This document shows, one piece after another, positions 1-10,615 of a DNA stretch of 64,000 nucleotides (position 1 is the stretch's first letter; each line of letters opens with the position of its first letter). A program made the position numbers and the translations under genes. The stretch comes from Gigaspora margarita (lineage: Eukaryota > Glomeromycota > Glomeromycetes > Diversisporales > Gigasporaceae). Location: positions 27,945 to 91,944 of the forward strand of contig WTPW01000664.1 in assembly GCA_009809945.1 (NCBI GenBank), read 5' to 3'. The notes under the pieces were generated by a model that made no database searches, was not told the origin of the DNA, and worked only from the letters and a program-made list of their open reading frames with translations.

Positions 1-900
1 CTGTTATGACCTGGTCATGTGCCAACACTGGTCCTGACCGCCTTTTTTCCCAACCTTCTTCTCCTAGCCTCCTAGGTAGAAGAACTACTAACTAAAATAG
101 AACGACAAGTAAAAAAGGGTAAAAAAAATGGGGAATACTAAACTAACGAGAAAAAAAAACAAGAAACGAAATAAAAGGGAAGGGGAAAAACGAAAAAGAT
201 ATATAAAAAAAGAGAAAAGGAGAAAAAGGCCGAAAAGAAAGCGGCCACGACGACACTATTATTGCCTGTGTTAGACTTTAAAAATTATATAGTGTTGTGT
301 AGAAAACATCTAATCTAACACTATATGTATTCTAGAAAGTGGAAAAGAAAAAGAAAATCGTCTAACATCTAGAAATTTCTACACGTGATCCCTCCGATCT
401 CTATTACACCAGTCATTGTTTATTTGGTAAGCATTAAACCCAAATAGCCTCGTGGGAGATTCCATTTTGGTAGACGCGTCCTAATTTGGAAGGAGTAAAC
501 ACTGTAGATCTTTTGGAGGGGGTACGCCAAATTGCCCACTTTTTTTGAAATTTCAAACCATCCAAAGCGGCACCGGAAAAAAAGTACCAACATAAAAGGA
601 GTTGTAAGAGTTACGCTATACAGAATAACATATCTAACCAAGTATCTACTTCTATTTTCATATTCATAGGCCTTGACAAAGCTCCAGAGTTTCTCTACTA
701 CGTCTTTGCTCAATAGCACCAAAGCCCGCCAAGGTGCCTCGCTTATAAGTCTACTATTCTTTTTCAACTCTATTTCATGCGCAGAACATACAGTGAATGG
801 GCTTTGTACCCGACAGCCGCTTTGGTAGAGTTTTGTTGTGTATAAATATATTAACTGCATAGTTTTCATAGATCGGTGTTCTTGAAAAATTTGATACGAG
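1..900. other. Unassigned, less AT-rich segment
   Basis: This stretch is visibly richer in G and C than the DNA that follows. The minus strand has a 149-codon open frame (869-420) with no domain I recognise and no splice signals that would extend it. A TATAAATA motif lies near 841-848. The segment could be part of an LTR or another repeat whose partner lies outside the window, since TGTTATG at position 2 resembles the start of some fungal LTRs, but no second copy is present here. No function is assigned. Confidence 0.3.
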
Positions 901-1244
901 GGATCGTCAGAAAGAGTTGGATGATTTGTTTAATTATTATATTATTGATTTTATTAATTTGAATTAATTTTGTTGTAAATTAATAAATAATATATTACAA
1001 TATTGTTCGAAGCTAATATAAACATGAACATTCTTTAAAAATTAATGTTCAATATATTTAATATATAATGAACACTAAAAAGTTTTTGAGAACAATAAAA
1101 ATTTAAATTATGCTCTTTTGAGAACATAACTTTTGATTTGAATTTTAAACACTGCTTATAGCTACAATTATTGATTATGTTTTAATTTTGTTTGATGGCC
1201 AATTCTGATTGGCTAAAGAGCATTAGAATATTAACTAACATATG

Positions 1245-1330
1245 TTAAATGACCTTCTAGGTCATTTGAACCTCGAAATGACCCAATGACTAGTCATTTG
1301 TCATTTGGGTCATTTGGGTCATTTCAGGTT
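1245..1330. repeat. AAATGACC / GGTCATTT short repeat cluster
   Basis: GGTCATTT and its complement AAATGACC occur about seven times in both orientations within about 85 bases, including two head-to-tail copies of GGGTCATTT. The cluster sits just upstream of the first duplicated block. It looks like a simple-sequence expansion or a cluster of palindromic sites; no binding factor can be named. Confidence 0.5.
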
Positions 1331-1347
1331 ATTTACCATCACTGCAA

Positions 1348-1852
1348 TGTCATGTGATAGGAATAAAAGAAGCACATCATAAGCATGTATTAATTCTTGT
1401 GAAATAAAAGAAGTGCATTATATTCATGTAATTCCTGCGGCCAAAATCTTAAAAAAGGATTTGCTATGCTGAATTAGCTTAGCCGAAAAAAAAATCTGAT
1501 AATTCAGCTATAGTAAATCTTCATATGTATAACATTATAGAAAAATTAGATATTATACTTCCTGTCAAAATCAGAAAATATTGCTGCATTTATTATATGC
1601 AAGCATTTTCTATAAAGATCTTTAATGCAAGGACTTTTTATAACAGATCTTTAATGCAAGGTGTTTCATAAAAATCTTTAATGTACGGATTTTTTTTTTC
1701 ATCAAGATTTTATCCCTGTTCTTTAATATATTAATTTTGTGATTATCTGTAAATTGAAAACTAAGATAACCATTATAGGACATCTAACCTTATTCTATTT
1801 TAAATATAAAAAAAATTTTTTTTTTATATAAAATTTAGATCGTAATGCTTAA
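1348..1852 (+). repeat. Segmental duplication block A1 (partner 51249-51750)
   Basis: This block aligns over about 500 bases, in the same orientation, with 51249-51750. Shared landmarks in order are a GGAATAAAAGAAG motif, TTGCTATGCTGAATTAGCTT, a run of ATCTTTAATGCAAGG repeats, and AGATCGTAATGCTTAAT at the right end. It marks the start of the long copy A / copy B duplication. No coding potential is seen. Confidence 0.85.
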
Positions 1853-2027
1853 TATAACGGCACCTACCGCATAATGTAATAATATATATTTTTTGTTTAA
1901 GAAATTTCCTTAAGTAGGATGGTTACATTCGATATGTGAATCCAGAATTTTCTTGATTTGATAATCAATTTAACATTTAAAATTAAACATAATACCGGTA
2001 CCATACATACATGCAGTACATAGATAA

Positions 2028-2206
2028 ATATTTATTATTATTTCTGTCCTAAATGCAAATATCAATCTTGGGAATTGTGAGAATTTGGACATATAAAAAT
2101 TTATTTGGTCCATGTCCGAAACTTCATTAAGGCTTAATCTTGTCGTTAATGTTCCTTTTTAAGGACAACTATCAAAAACGCTGTGACGTTATGGCGCAGC
2201 CGAATA
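2028..2206 (+). repeat. Segmental duplication block A2 (partner 51964-52070)
   Basis: It matches 51964-52070 from TTTATTATTATTTC through GACATATAAAAATTTATTT to ATGGCGCAGCCGAAT. Copy B lacks about 70 bases in the middle. In copy B a short TIR element (51751-51963) lies directly before this block; copy A instead has about 170 unrelated bases there. Confidence 0.8.
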
Positions 2207-2214
2207 GTGGGTTA

Positions 2215-3105
2215 GTTGTGTCCAAAAAATTTTGCATTTTATGTAACCCAAGTCAATCCGACCCAAATAATTTTGCCTGAAATTACCAAATTTTAACAAA
2301 TTTACTAATAAACCTTCTAACTGATATACTAAGTAAAATTGCTTGGATTGTAATTTTGCTATAATATTACTTGGCAGTACTAAGCTAATATCCGCAGGTC
2401 TGATCTGAGGTCTGAATCCGAACCGTCAGATTGAGTCGGATTACACAAAATGCAAAAAATTTTTGGATGAATTTTACAGGAGGGTCCCCAAAATTCCGGG
2501 TTGGATGCGCCGGATCTAGGTCGGCATTTAGCCTAAGTTGTTAGCAGGTTCTATAGCAAAATTACTAGGGATGCATTAGTCCGGTCCAGTCCAGTCTGGT
2601 CCTAAGAGGACCGTTATCATAGTGTTTACGGTCCCAGTTCAGTCCGGTCCTTCGGTCCCATAATGGTTCTTTAATGATTACGTCAATCTTAATGCATAAG
2701 ATTTTATTGGCCAAAAATGACGTAATTAGTTACCGTTAGATGTAAACAAACATTATATGATCTACATTACACCTGATCAAGAAATTTGATTGGGTGATAC
2801 GAATAACACAGTTATATTTACAAGAACCAGTCCAAGGACCAGTCCTTTAATGGTCCTACGGTCCTTATCAGTCCCGGTCTGGGACCGGTCCTGGACCGGT
2901 CTTTTTCAGGACTGATGCATCCCTAAAAATTACCAGCTAGGCATTTTTTTACTAATGAATGGATATGATTTATTAGTAAAATTTTTTATAATCTTGGAGT
3001 AAAATTGATTGATTCCGATCCAGCCGACCACGATTCCAATGCATTCTGAAGTATTCCGACCCAGAATTTTGGGGACGCCCCTGTATGAGTTTTTTTGGAT
3101 ACCAC
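2215..3105. mobile_element. Tc1/mariner-like non-autonomous element, TA flanks
   Basis: The ends are inverted: GTTGTGTCCAAAAAA at the left and TTTTTTTGGATACCAC at the right, each bordered by TA (2213-2214 and 3106-3107). The subterminal GTCCCCAAAATTC motif near 2485 recurs inverted near 3065. A hAT-type element is nested inside. The terminal sequence resembles that of the separate element at 20307-20674, so both probably belong to one TA-inserting family. No transposase frame remains. Confidence 0.7.
2566..2925. mobile_element. hAT-type MITE nested in the TA element
   Basis: The terminal inverted repeats TAGGGATGCATTAGTCC and GGACTGATGCATCCCTA are flanked by a perfect 8-bp target duplication AAAATTAC (2558-2565 and 2926-2933). 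The interior is dense in GGTCC/GGACC motifs. The 8-bp duplication with TAGGG..CCCTA ends places it in the hAT superfamily. At 360 bp without an ORF it is non-autonomous. It resembles the element at 4146-4477. Confidence 0.9.
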
Positions 3106-3420
3106 TAACTTACTAGTTTTTGATCGTCACCCTGGGTGATTCCTTGTTCTTCATTACTGATCACAAGTATATTAACAACGTTATAAGTTTGGATCCTTGT
3201 TTTTCCTATTTGATAATATGTTGTATTTTACAAATAGTAATACAAAGTCTCTGTAAATAATACCTTGAGTAACTCGAGTAATAGTAAAACCGTTATATTA
3301 AAATTTTTTTTAAGTAGGTTTCGGCCAGAACCCTGGCCATAGATCATCAAAACACTTGGCACGTATACTCTTTTATGGTAAGATCTACTCGAGAAAAGTT
3401 CTCGCACTTTTGAAATAATA

Positions 3421-3485
3421 GTATTTGTATTTGTATTTGTATTTGTATTCGTTTTTGCATTCGTATTTGTATTCATATTCGTATA
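3421..3485. repeat. (GTATTT)n microsatellite
   Basis: About ten units of GTATTT/GTATTC lie in tandem. The 82-codon minus-strand frame across it, rich in Asn and Thr, is a product of the repeat rather than a gene. Confidence 0.8.
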
Positions 3486-4035
3486 ATATTAACAGTAATA
3501 GTACTTATGTATTTTTTTTTTTTTTACAAAACATCATTAAGATACATTAGACCATTGAAAATTTTTACCTTTTGAGTACTTCGTCCTATGTTTATTAACC
3601 ACTATTCATGATTTTACATTTTTTTTATTTTTTTGCTGCCAGATTTTTTACTGGGCAGATGAATTGATAATCACGAAAGTTAAAGACCACAACGAAAGAA
3701 TTTGTTGATCCTTTCTAAATAAAACCTGTTTTTTTTTACACATTAAATCCGTGATTATAACCAAGTGACTATGGACAAACAAATATGTACATTGGTTAAT
3801 CCAGATAGTGACCATATTGATTTATGGCATTCTCACGCAAGATAAATAATTCATTTATTTTTTGCAACATGTGATCTATAGTGATAATGCGCTATTTTTA
3901 GATTTCTCCAATACCGTGGAATAGCTACGTTTTTCTTAAATTTTCTTTGCATCTTATGCAGCTAGTGATGTAATTCAGATTATATGGATTGGGTAGTGAT
4001 GCAAAATCGATAGCCGTATCTATAAGGATTTGATA
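3486..4035. other. Intergenic DNA, nothing recognised
   Basis: AT-rich sequence with a short poly-T run at 3511-3523. I see no open frame, inverted repeat or duplicate elsewhere in the window. Confidence 0.5.
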
Positions 4036-4048
4036 CAGTTAGAAAATA

Positions 4049-4125
4049 GTTAACTATTAAAGCTATACAGATTATAGTTAACTATGCATAGTTAACTATA
4101 ATCTGTATAGGTTTAATAGCTATAG
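4049..4125. repeat. Near-perfect palindrome
   Basis: The sequence reads outward from TATGCATA at 4083-4090 as ATAGTTAACTA..TAGTTAACTAT, then GCTATACAGATT and AATCTGTATAG, with arms of about 35 bp. The TAGTTAACTA core also makes up the tandem array at 4925-5100, so the two are probably parts of one dispersed repeat interrupted by later insertions. Confidence 0.7.
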
Positions 4126-4145
4126 TTTTTGCAATCAACTATAAT

Positions 4146-4477
4146 TAGGGATGGTAAAGTCAGTCCAGGTCCAGTCTTGGTCCTAGGACTTGTAAGTCCT
4201 ATCACATGGACCTAAAGACCAGGTCCTCATATAATAAGTCCTAGAACTTATACCCGACCAATAGGATTAAGTTCTTGAACTTAGTCCTAATACTTTCTAA
4301 CCAATTAAAATTCTTTGTTTACTGTTTTATACTAATATTTTTAAGTTCTAATATATTTTATATTAGGACCTATTGTGGACCTATGGACCTAGGTCCTAAA
4401 ATTGGAACCTAGTCTTTAAAGACCAGGTCCCAAAACCAGGTTCTAAAGTTCCGGACTTAAGGACTTTGCCATCCCTA
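4146..4477. mobile_element. hAT-type MITE
   Basis: The terminal repeats TAGGGATGGTAAAGTC and GACTTTGCCATCCCTA are bordered by a perfect 8-bp duplication ACTATAAT (4138-4145 and 4478-4485). The interior carries many AGGTCC/GGACCT motifs and no ORF. The terminal TAGGGATG and GGTCC-rich interior tie it to the element at 2566-2925. Confidence 0.9.
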
Positions 4478-4500
4478 ACTATAATTATATGGCTTTTTCT

Positions 4501-4715
4501 ATTTGTTGGATTTTGCATTTTACCAACTGTTATGAAATTTTATGATTTTTATGCACGTGAGTTACACACGTTATCCGAACAATCCATTCCGGATTTAAAA
4601 TAGAGCGTCCTTAAAATATACCCGGTACAGGCTTAAACAGCCCTTTAAGATATATCCGGTAACTCACGTGCATAAAAATTTAAAATCTCAAACGCCGGTC
4701 AACAGTCCAACAAAT
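4501..4715. repeat. Foldback-type inverted repeat
   Basis: The ends ATTTGTTGGA and TCCAACAAAT are complementary. Inside, TTTTTATGCACGTGAGTTAC pairs with GTAACTCACGTGCATAAAAA. Arms are about 60 bp with a loop of about 90 bp. No clear target duplication is visible. Confidence 0.65.
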
Positions 4716-4757
4716 ATAAATGCCGTATGATCCAGTTATTCAAGCACGAAGTACTCA

Positions 4758-4832
4758 TAACTATGGTACAATAGTATTCTAATACTAGTAAAGCGCTATC
4801 GCGCTTTACTAGCATTAGAACACTATCATGGT
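4758..4832. repeat. Hairpin with GCGCTTTACTAG stem
   Basis: ACTAGTAAAGCGC at the left pairs with GCGCTTTACTAG at the right around a 4-base loop. Imperfect pairing continues outward to CTATGGTAC / CATGG. The arms are about 35 bp. It looks like a foldback remnant rather than a terminator, because no gene lies next to it. Confidence 0.6.
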
Positions 4833-4887
4833 CGAATTTTAAACACCTTCGGAGCTTAAAATCGACCAATCAAATAGCGTACAGCAA

Positions 4888-5100
4888 ATAACTCAGTTAT
4901 TCGGCACTTCGTGCCGAATAACTATTAATTATTTGTAGTTTGAGTAGTTAACTACAATTAACTATAGTTTGAATAATTGTAGTTAACTATTCAAACTAAC
5001 TACAATTAACTATAGTTTGAGTAATTAACTACAATTAACTATAGTTTGGTAGTTAACTACAAATAACTATAGTTCGAGTAGTTTAACTACTATTAGTTCA
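4888..5100. repeat. Hairpin followed by TAGTTAACTACAATTA array
   Basis: GTTATTCGGCACTTCGTGCCGAATAAC-type pairing at about 4896-4922 gives a perfect stem. It is followed by about seven degenerate units of TAGTTAACTACAATTAACTA in alternating orientation up to 5100. The array shares its core with the palindrome at 4049-4125. Confidence 0.65.
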
Positions 5101-5439
5101 AATAGTTGATCGGGTAATATACGTACAGATGATACGGATTACACAAAAATACTGATTTCAAATGATACGTTTAAAAACTGTACGATCATGAGTCAGAGCA
5201 ATCTTAATGCCGGTTAAATTAAACGGTTAACAATTAAATGAGTAAAACAGTTTAATATAAAGTCCAAAATTATCCATAAGTATAGAGAATTAAGTTTATA
5301 TATTTACTATATTTGCATCTGTCCCGTGGATACTAGAAAAAAAAATAATAGCTAGTTTCGCAAATAATAAGTGACGGGTAGTTTTATAAATTCAAGAATG
5401 CAATAGTCAAATAGATAGGCGTTGAGCTTTTGATTCATT

Positions 5440-5825
5440 TTTTTTCTATAGAAACTAATATTTTTCTTCTTTTCTAGATCTTTGATTGTTGGAACGAACT
5501 AGGAATTTGATCTTGGTAGTAGAGTTTCAACTTGGACAAAGAACGAAATAGTGATCGATGAGTACTGATTTTTATCCTTTATTTCTAAAATAAAGCTAAT
5601 ATTTTTTCTTATTTTGTAGTTTTTGCTTTGTGAAATGGTTAGAATATAAAATGTGTCCTGTCCGAAGATTTGAATCTGTGAAATCGGGAACTATAAAACT
5701 GGGATAAACGATAAATACAGGTTTCTATTCTCTTTGTGAGTTCGATTTCTTTCTTTTTTTTTTTTATAAGTAGAAGCTAGCAATTTTTTCTCCTTATAGG
5801 TTTTGTTTGGCTGGAGGTAAAAAAA
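5440..5825 (+). repeat. Three exon/intron-like tandem units upstream of a kinase pseudogene
   Basis: Three units of roughly 130-170 bp each carry a T-rich tract ending in TAG (near 5478, 5618 and 5799), followed by a related segment beginning TTTG(A/C)TTGTTGGAA or similar and containing GAAGATTTGA. They read like repeated exons with 3' splice sites, in the same direction as the kinase remnant that follows. Related units lie inverted at 6796-7640. The reading frames are broken, so this is probably the decayed 5' part of a gene. Confidence 0.45.
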
Positions 5826-6365
5826 TGGCATGTTTAGAGCAATTCGCGATTCAAACAAAAATATGCAAGAATTTAACGGAGTACTGAAAAATTATGGTGA
5901 AGTTGGTTACGAGAACCTTTGTACTTCGAATTTATTGAAGTATTAAGAAATAATTAAGATGATTATATTATTGTTATAGATTTTGCAATAAAAGGTTCAT
6001 TACGACAAAGTCTTGTACAAGTATCACGATTGAGTATCTTGTACTATATAACCTTTGACTTCAAGTTGATTTATTCGCAGGAACTTGATCTACGTAGCGA
6101 AAACATTTCACAAGCTCCTGCTTTGCATAATACATATTATTGATCTTGGACTTTTTAAAAAAGTGGAGGGAAAAATTTGTGGAGTTCTGCTGTATATAAG
6201 ACCTGAGGTTTCGATGGGTCAACTGTATTCAAGCATCAGATATTTACAATTTTGGAGTTATCATGACTGAGATTTCGACTGGGCAAAGGGTATTTAACGG
6301 AATTCCACTTGATAGTTATCTTCAAGAATTATCGGTGGACCAGGACCCGAATTTCGGAGGAACTA
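5826..6365 (+). pseudogene. Decayed tyrosine-kinase-like gene
   Basis: Pieces of a kinase catalytic domain appear in order but in shifting frames. A segment reading DYIIVIDFAIKGSLRQSL (hinge and helix D; near 5965-6020) is followed by a weak catalytic-loop match with LRSENI near 6090. Then come IDLGLFKKVEGK (the DFG position reads DLG) and GVLLYIRPEV (the APE position) at 6139-6213, and SDIYNFGVIMTEISTGQRVF (helix F region) at about 6236-6290. Stops and frameshifts separate them; one lies just before the SDIY segment. The family is the expanded Glomeromycotina kinase set, but this copy is not close to the three related copies at 32, 49 and 59 kb. It has no function as it stands. Confidence 0.75.
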
Positions 6366-6795
6366 TTTTATTTTATTTTTATTGATATAATTGTGTTTAA
6401 TATGCGGGGTGTTGCCATGATATGGCATATCAGTTGAGGATTTTTTACAATGTATACGATATGTGAATGCTATGTATTTTTATTTTAATAAAAAAATAAA
6501 TAAAATACAATTATATAAAAAAGACAATTATAGCGTTGTCCACTACTATGTATATAATATCGATTCTTTATTACTAATAAATTATTCCATTCGTATAGAA
6601 TTAAAAATCCAGTAAGATTATACAAATCAATTCTATATATCTTTTATGGTAATTTCGCAATCCAAACACTTTTTGTTTCTACACACCCACCAAAATTCAC
6701 ATTAGTGAATGAAATATTACTATGTTCATTCTAAAAAAAATCACAGCATAAGCTGTTTAGAAACTCTCGTCATTTCAAGAACTTCTGTTATTGTC
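6366..6795. other. Intergenic DNA between repeat arrays
   Basis: AT-rich sequence with no recognisable gene or repeat; it separates the plus-strand and minus-strand exon-like arrays. Confidence 0.4.
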
Positions 6796-7640
6796 CATAT
6801 CGAAAAGATCTAAAAAAAAGAAGCATTAGTAAAAGAAATAAGAATAAAATAATTCAAGAACCAAAACTTATCTAATATCCAGTTTCTATAAAAATTTAAC
6901 GACATTACTGAAGAAAAAAAGAAATATTCCCTAACTTCGCGTATTAACCTCAACCGTCGTTCTAATGAGTAGAAGAAAAAGAATTAAACCCAATATTTCA
7001 TATTAACAAAGATCTACAAAAAAAAAAAAAAAGATTCTCGAGACCAGTTCTTACCTGATTCTTTGGTTATTTCTAGTTCCTGATTCATGTTTTTATGAAC
7101 CGATTAAGAAATTATTTTGAAAAAATGAATCTCAGATGAAGAAAATGTAAACTGGTACCTATCATTTATCGCGGTATGGTCTCAGATCTTCAGGTGCTTA
7201 TTCCGCGTCCAACCACTCTAACAAAGCAAAGACCTACAAAAAGAAGAAATTGTTAATTTTATTTCTGAAAAAAAAAAAAAGAATAAAAACGCTGATACTT
7301 ATCATTTGTGACTTCTTTTCCAGATCACCAAATCCAAATCTCTAAATGCTGAAATGTTTCATTTTTTCTGTGCTCAAACCGTTCCAATGAAGAAATATCT
7401 GTAAAGGGAAAGAATTATTAGTTCCTGTCTTGAAAAAAAAAAATTAACTCGAACACCGAACATGGAAATAGCAATCATTTATTCTAGTTTTGTGTTGATC
7501 ACTCAGATCTAAATCTCTCAAGTGCCCAATTCCATACCTACTCTACAAAAAAAAGAAAAAAACTGTTAGTTCTTAATTGAAAAAAAAGAAAAGCAAAATG
7601 AACGCATAATGAAACAGGTACTTATCATTTTATTGTTTAG
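6796..7640 (-). repeat. About five exon/intron-like units, opposite orientation
   Basis: Read on the minus strand, T-rich tracts ending in TAG or CAG recur near 7548, 7396, 7230, 7015 and 6811. They precede related segments such as GTCTTTGCTTTGTTAGAGTG and ATCTTTGTTAATATG, several with GAGATTT(A/G)GAT or GAAGATCTGAGA and GATAAATGATAGG. The period is roughly 150-215 bp. These are the inverted relatives of the units at 5440-5825. No frame stays open across units, so I read them as a decayed tandem-exon gene, or a satellite derived from one. Confidence 0.45.
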
Positions 7641-8109
7641 TTCAATTTATCCAAAAAACAATTATTGTACACTAGTAGCTAAAACTATTTATATATATTT
7701 ACCAGTTACGCTATATATTTTTTTTGTTCTTGCTACTTGCAATGAGGCAATCTTTTGCTATTCGAGCTACTAGTAATTTTTACTAACTAATGCCCACCGT
7801 AATTTACTATGATCTGCCCCTTAATATATGTTGTAAGTGGAAACGGAATTTAAGTGGATTTGGAATTTCCAAGTTAAATTTATAGATTTACATACAGTAA
7901 ATTATACCCTAACAGTTAAAATATTAGGTTTTCTATCTACACATAAACTGTTATCTTTATAAAAATCATCTTTAAATTCGAGCACAATGTAATTCTTTTT
8001 GGACGCATACCAAAAAAATAATATCTTTTTTTTCTTAAAGACAAATGTATTTATTTTAGATTTTATTCATATTTTAAGATACTATATACTAAAATACTAA
8101 AAATATATT
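7641..8109. other. AT-rich spacer with a short inverted repeat
   Basis: ACTAGTAGCT near 7671 pairs with AGCTACTAGT near 7766, giving an element-like unit of about 105 bp. The rest shows no gene. Confidence 0.35.
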
Positions 8110-8285
8110 TAATTTTTACAATATTTCTCACTTTAACAATTAATTTATTTCACTTTAACATACTATTAAAAATTTTTTTCGCACTTTAATATACTACTAA
8201 AATTTACTTCGCATTTTAACACACTACAAAAATTAATTTATTTCGCGCTTAAACATATTACTAAATTTATCTTGCACTTTGTGTT
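8110..8285. repeat. Degenerate tandem repeat, unit about 42 bp
   Basis: Five units share the pattern TTCGCACTTTAACATACTACTAAAA with variable T runs. It ends near the GCACTTTGTG at 8274-8283. No ORF. Confidence 0.6.
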
Positions 8286-8289
8286 TCGA

Positions 8290-9340
8290 TTCGGTTATTA
8301 TCAGTTTTTTCTAAAAAATAAATAAGTTAAAAAGTGAATATTGCGTCATTGAAAAATTGAACAAGGACGTTCACAATAATTGTTGCCACGAAGAGCTTCC
8401 AGTTGCATCAATTTTTATACAATTATATGTATTCGCTCGGCAACAAATGAATTATCAGGTCCTGCCCACCCGACCAGACCCAAGACCCAATAAAACCTAT
8501 GTTATCACCTCCAGGACTATAAGAAGAAATGAACGTTCGTAACAAGCGTCCACCGTTATTCCTAACTAGCAACTTCCCAGGTTACGGCCACGATGTGCTT
8601 TCAAATTTCTTTACTTATAGCCCCGGGCTGCAAAACGACAATTTAGCAACTATCCAGTAGTAAAAATATATTACCTTATATCTGCTATTTCGTATGTGTT
8701 TCTTCGGGTAAAAAAAATTCTCATGTTATAATAAAAATTAAACCGAAAGTGTAAAGGGTATAAAGCAAAAAAGTGTTTATGAAAGAGGATGTTGTTAAAC
8801 GTAAAAGGTAGGAAGTGTAAAAGTGTAGAAAATGTAAAAAATAAGAAAAGGTGATCATAGTTTTTTTTATCGATGTTTCTGTTTTGGTTTTTAATGTAAA
8901 CAGATCTACACGTGAAAATCGACCAATCAAAAGGCAACATATGACGATCCTTTTTAAAATTGATTGTCGATGGCGACATCACGTAATGGAATCAAAACAA
9001 ACGCTAAAATTAATTATCGTTTGGGTTAGGATGGGTCGGGTTAGGATATAGTATATAGTAAAATTTGGCGAAATTTTGTGTTATCACGAATTTTTGAAAA
9101 TTTTCATTGTTTTCTTCATTTTCGTGTTACACAAATATTACACCTGATCCTGTGATATGATGGCCAATTACGAATGTCACCGTGTCACTGTCGGCGACAA
9201 ATAGATTTACCCTTTTTATATCTCCTAGCGAAGGTTTCTAAAGACTGTGATCAAACCTAATAAAATGATTTTATTTTAATTATACAAGCTTGTAGGATTG
9301 AAATAAAAAAAGTTTGTTGAGTTTGACCTAGTACCGGTTT
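8290..9340. other. Mixed intergenic DNA, no gene assigned
   Basis: A 61-codon plus-strand frame (8357-8542) and overlapping frames on both strands at 8671-9051 show no recognisable domain and no supporting splice signals. The segment at 8380-8640 is less AT-rich than its surroundings and may be an old exon or element remnant. Confidence 0.35.
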
Positions 9341-9559
9341 TAAAAAAAAACATCGAAAATCGAAAATCCTACAGGTCTGTAGAATTAAAATTAGTATTGC
9401 TTACTGCAAATAATAACCTTTTTAAGGCGCAACGAGGGTTGCTACTTATCAGTTATTGTCCAATTTTATAATTAAAAAGTTATTAAAAATGATGCAAATT
9501 ATAAAAATGTCAAGTGTCGCAAAATTGAATATAATATAAATCGTAATCTAATATATATG

Positions 9560-10005
9560 CTTATTTTGTAATATTAAAATATATAATATGGAAATATAAA
9601 TTTGTCGCACCTACGACATGTCGCACTTTTTCTAAGATAAAAGAAAGATTTTCTTAGTAAAAAAACGGTTTATAAGAAAAAACAAAAATTTCCAACGTTA
9701 GCACATATAAAACTTTTTTTTATAATTTAATCTAAATTGTTTTAGTAAAAAAAAATTTTATATGTGCTAACGTTGGAAATTTGTGTTTTTCTTATGTTTT
9801 TTTTACTAAGACAATCTATCTTTATAACTTAGAAAAAGTTGTTCAGAATAAAATTTTACACTATCTAGTTTGTTATCACTTATTTATTTTATATTTACTA
9901 AGTAAAATTTTTAAAAAAAATTTTTTTCTACAAAATCGTGCAATTTGATTGGTCAGAATCACGGGTGCGACAAATTTATATTCCCATATTATATATTTTA
10001 TAAAT
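9560..10005. repeat. Inner inverted-repeat element with TTTGTCGCACC ends
   Basis: ATATAATATGG and AATATAAATTTGTCGCACC at the left pair with GGTGCGACAAATTTATATT and CCATATTATAT at the right, giving arms of about 45 bp. A second hairpin sits inside at about 9655-9820, with TTTCCAACGTTAGCACATAT and its complement. AGAAAAAGTTGTTCAGAATA at 9831-9850 matches a motif found at the 39-62 kb palindromes. Confidence 0.7.
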
Positions 10006-10224
10006 AATGATATAATTATTTTATCATATGTAATCTATATTACATAATAAATAACATTAATTTTTTTGATTTTAATTTATTAACAATGATAATTACATAG
10101 ACTTTCGATCTTGAAACTCTGCGATCTTACATCTTCCTGCGGCAAAAAGGACGTCGCAAATTGCAAATAAAGTCTAAGAAGACGCAAAGTTGCGACTTTG
10201 CAGCAGGCAATTCTAATTAAAATA

Positions 10225-10535
10225 AATAAAAAGCTATATCGAATTCGGATTAGTATTGTTGAGAAATATTGACTAAGATTTAAAAAAGTTGCAGCTTTTT
10301 TTTTTACAGATACCAAAACTTTGATTTATCTGATTAAATTCGATCAAATTTTTTTATCTTAATTTGATGAGATTATAGAATTAAAATAAAAAATTTTTGA
10401 TTGAATTTGATCAGGTATATGTTGAGTAATCTTTATTTAAAGTTTTGGTATCTGTAAAAAGAAGCTGCGACTTTTTTTAAATCTTAGTCAATATTTCTCA
10501 ACAATACCAATCCGAATTCGATATATTTTTTTTTT
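10225..10535. repeat. Inner palindrome, arms about 100 bp
   Basis: CGAATTCGGATTAGTATTGTTGAG at the left pairs with CTCAACAATACCAATCCGAATTCG at the right. Pairing continues inward through GACTAAGATTTAAAAAAGT and CAGATACCAAAACTTT. The loop centre is at about 10380. Confidence 0.75.
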
Positions 10536-10615
10536 ATTTAATTCAACAGACCTGTAGAATTAAAATAAAAATATATTTCTCCAGGATTTTCGATTTTCGA
10601 TTTTCGATGTTTTTT

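Larger units (their letters stand above)
9341..10615. repeat. Large nested foldback element (outer arms)
   Basis: ACATCGAAAATCGAAAATCC followed by ACAGGTCTGTAGAATT at 9348-9390 is matched inverted by AACAGACCTGTAGAATT and GGATTTTCGATTTTCGAT at 10544-10610. Inside lie two further inverted-repeat structures (9560-10005 and 10225-10535), so this is a composite of foldback-type insertions. The frame at 10080-10316 (minus) lies on one arm of the inner structure and is not credited as a gene. Confidence 0.7.

Noticed and set aside
1-900. LTR of a retrotransposon
   Set aside because: Only a TG start and a TATA-like motif; no second LTR, primer-binding site or internal domain in the window.
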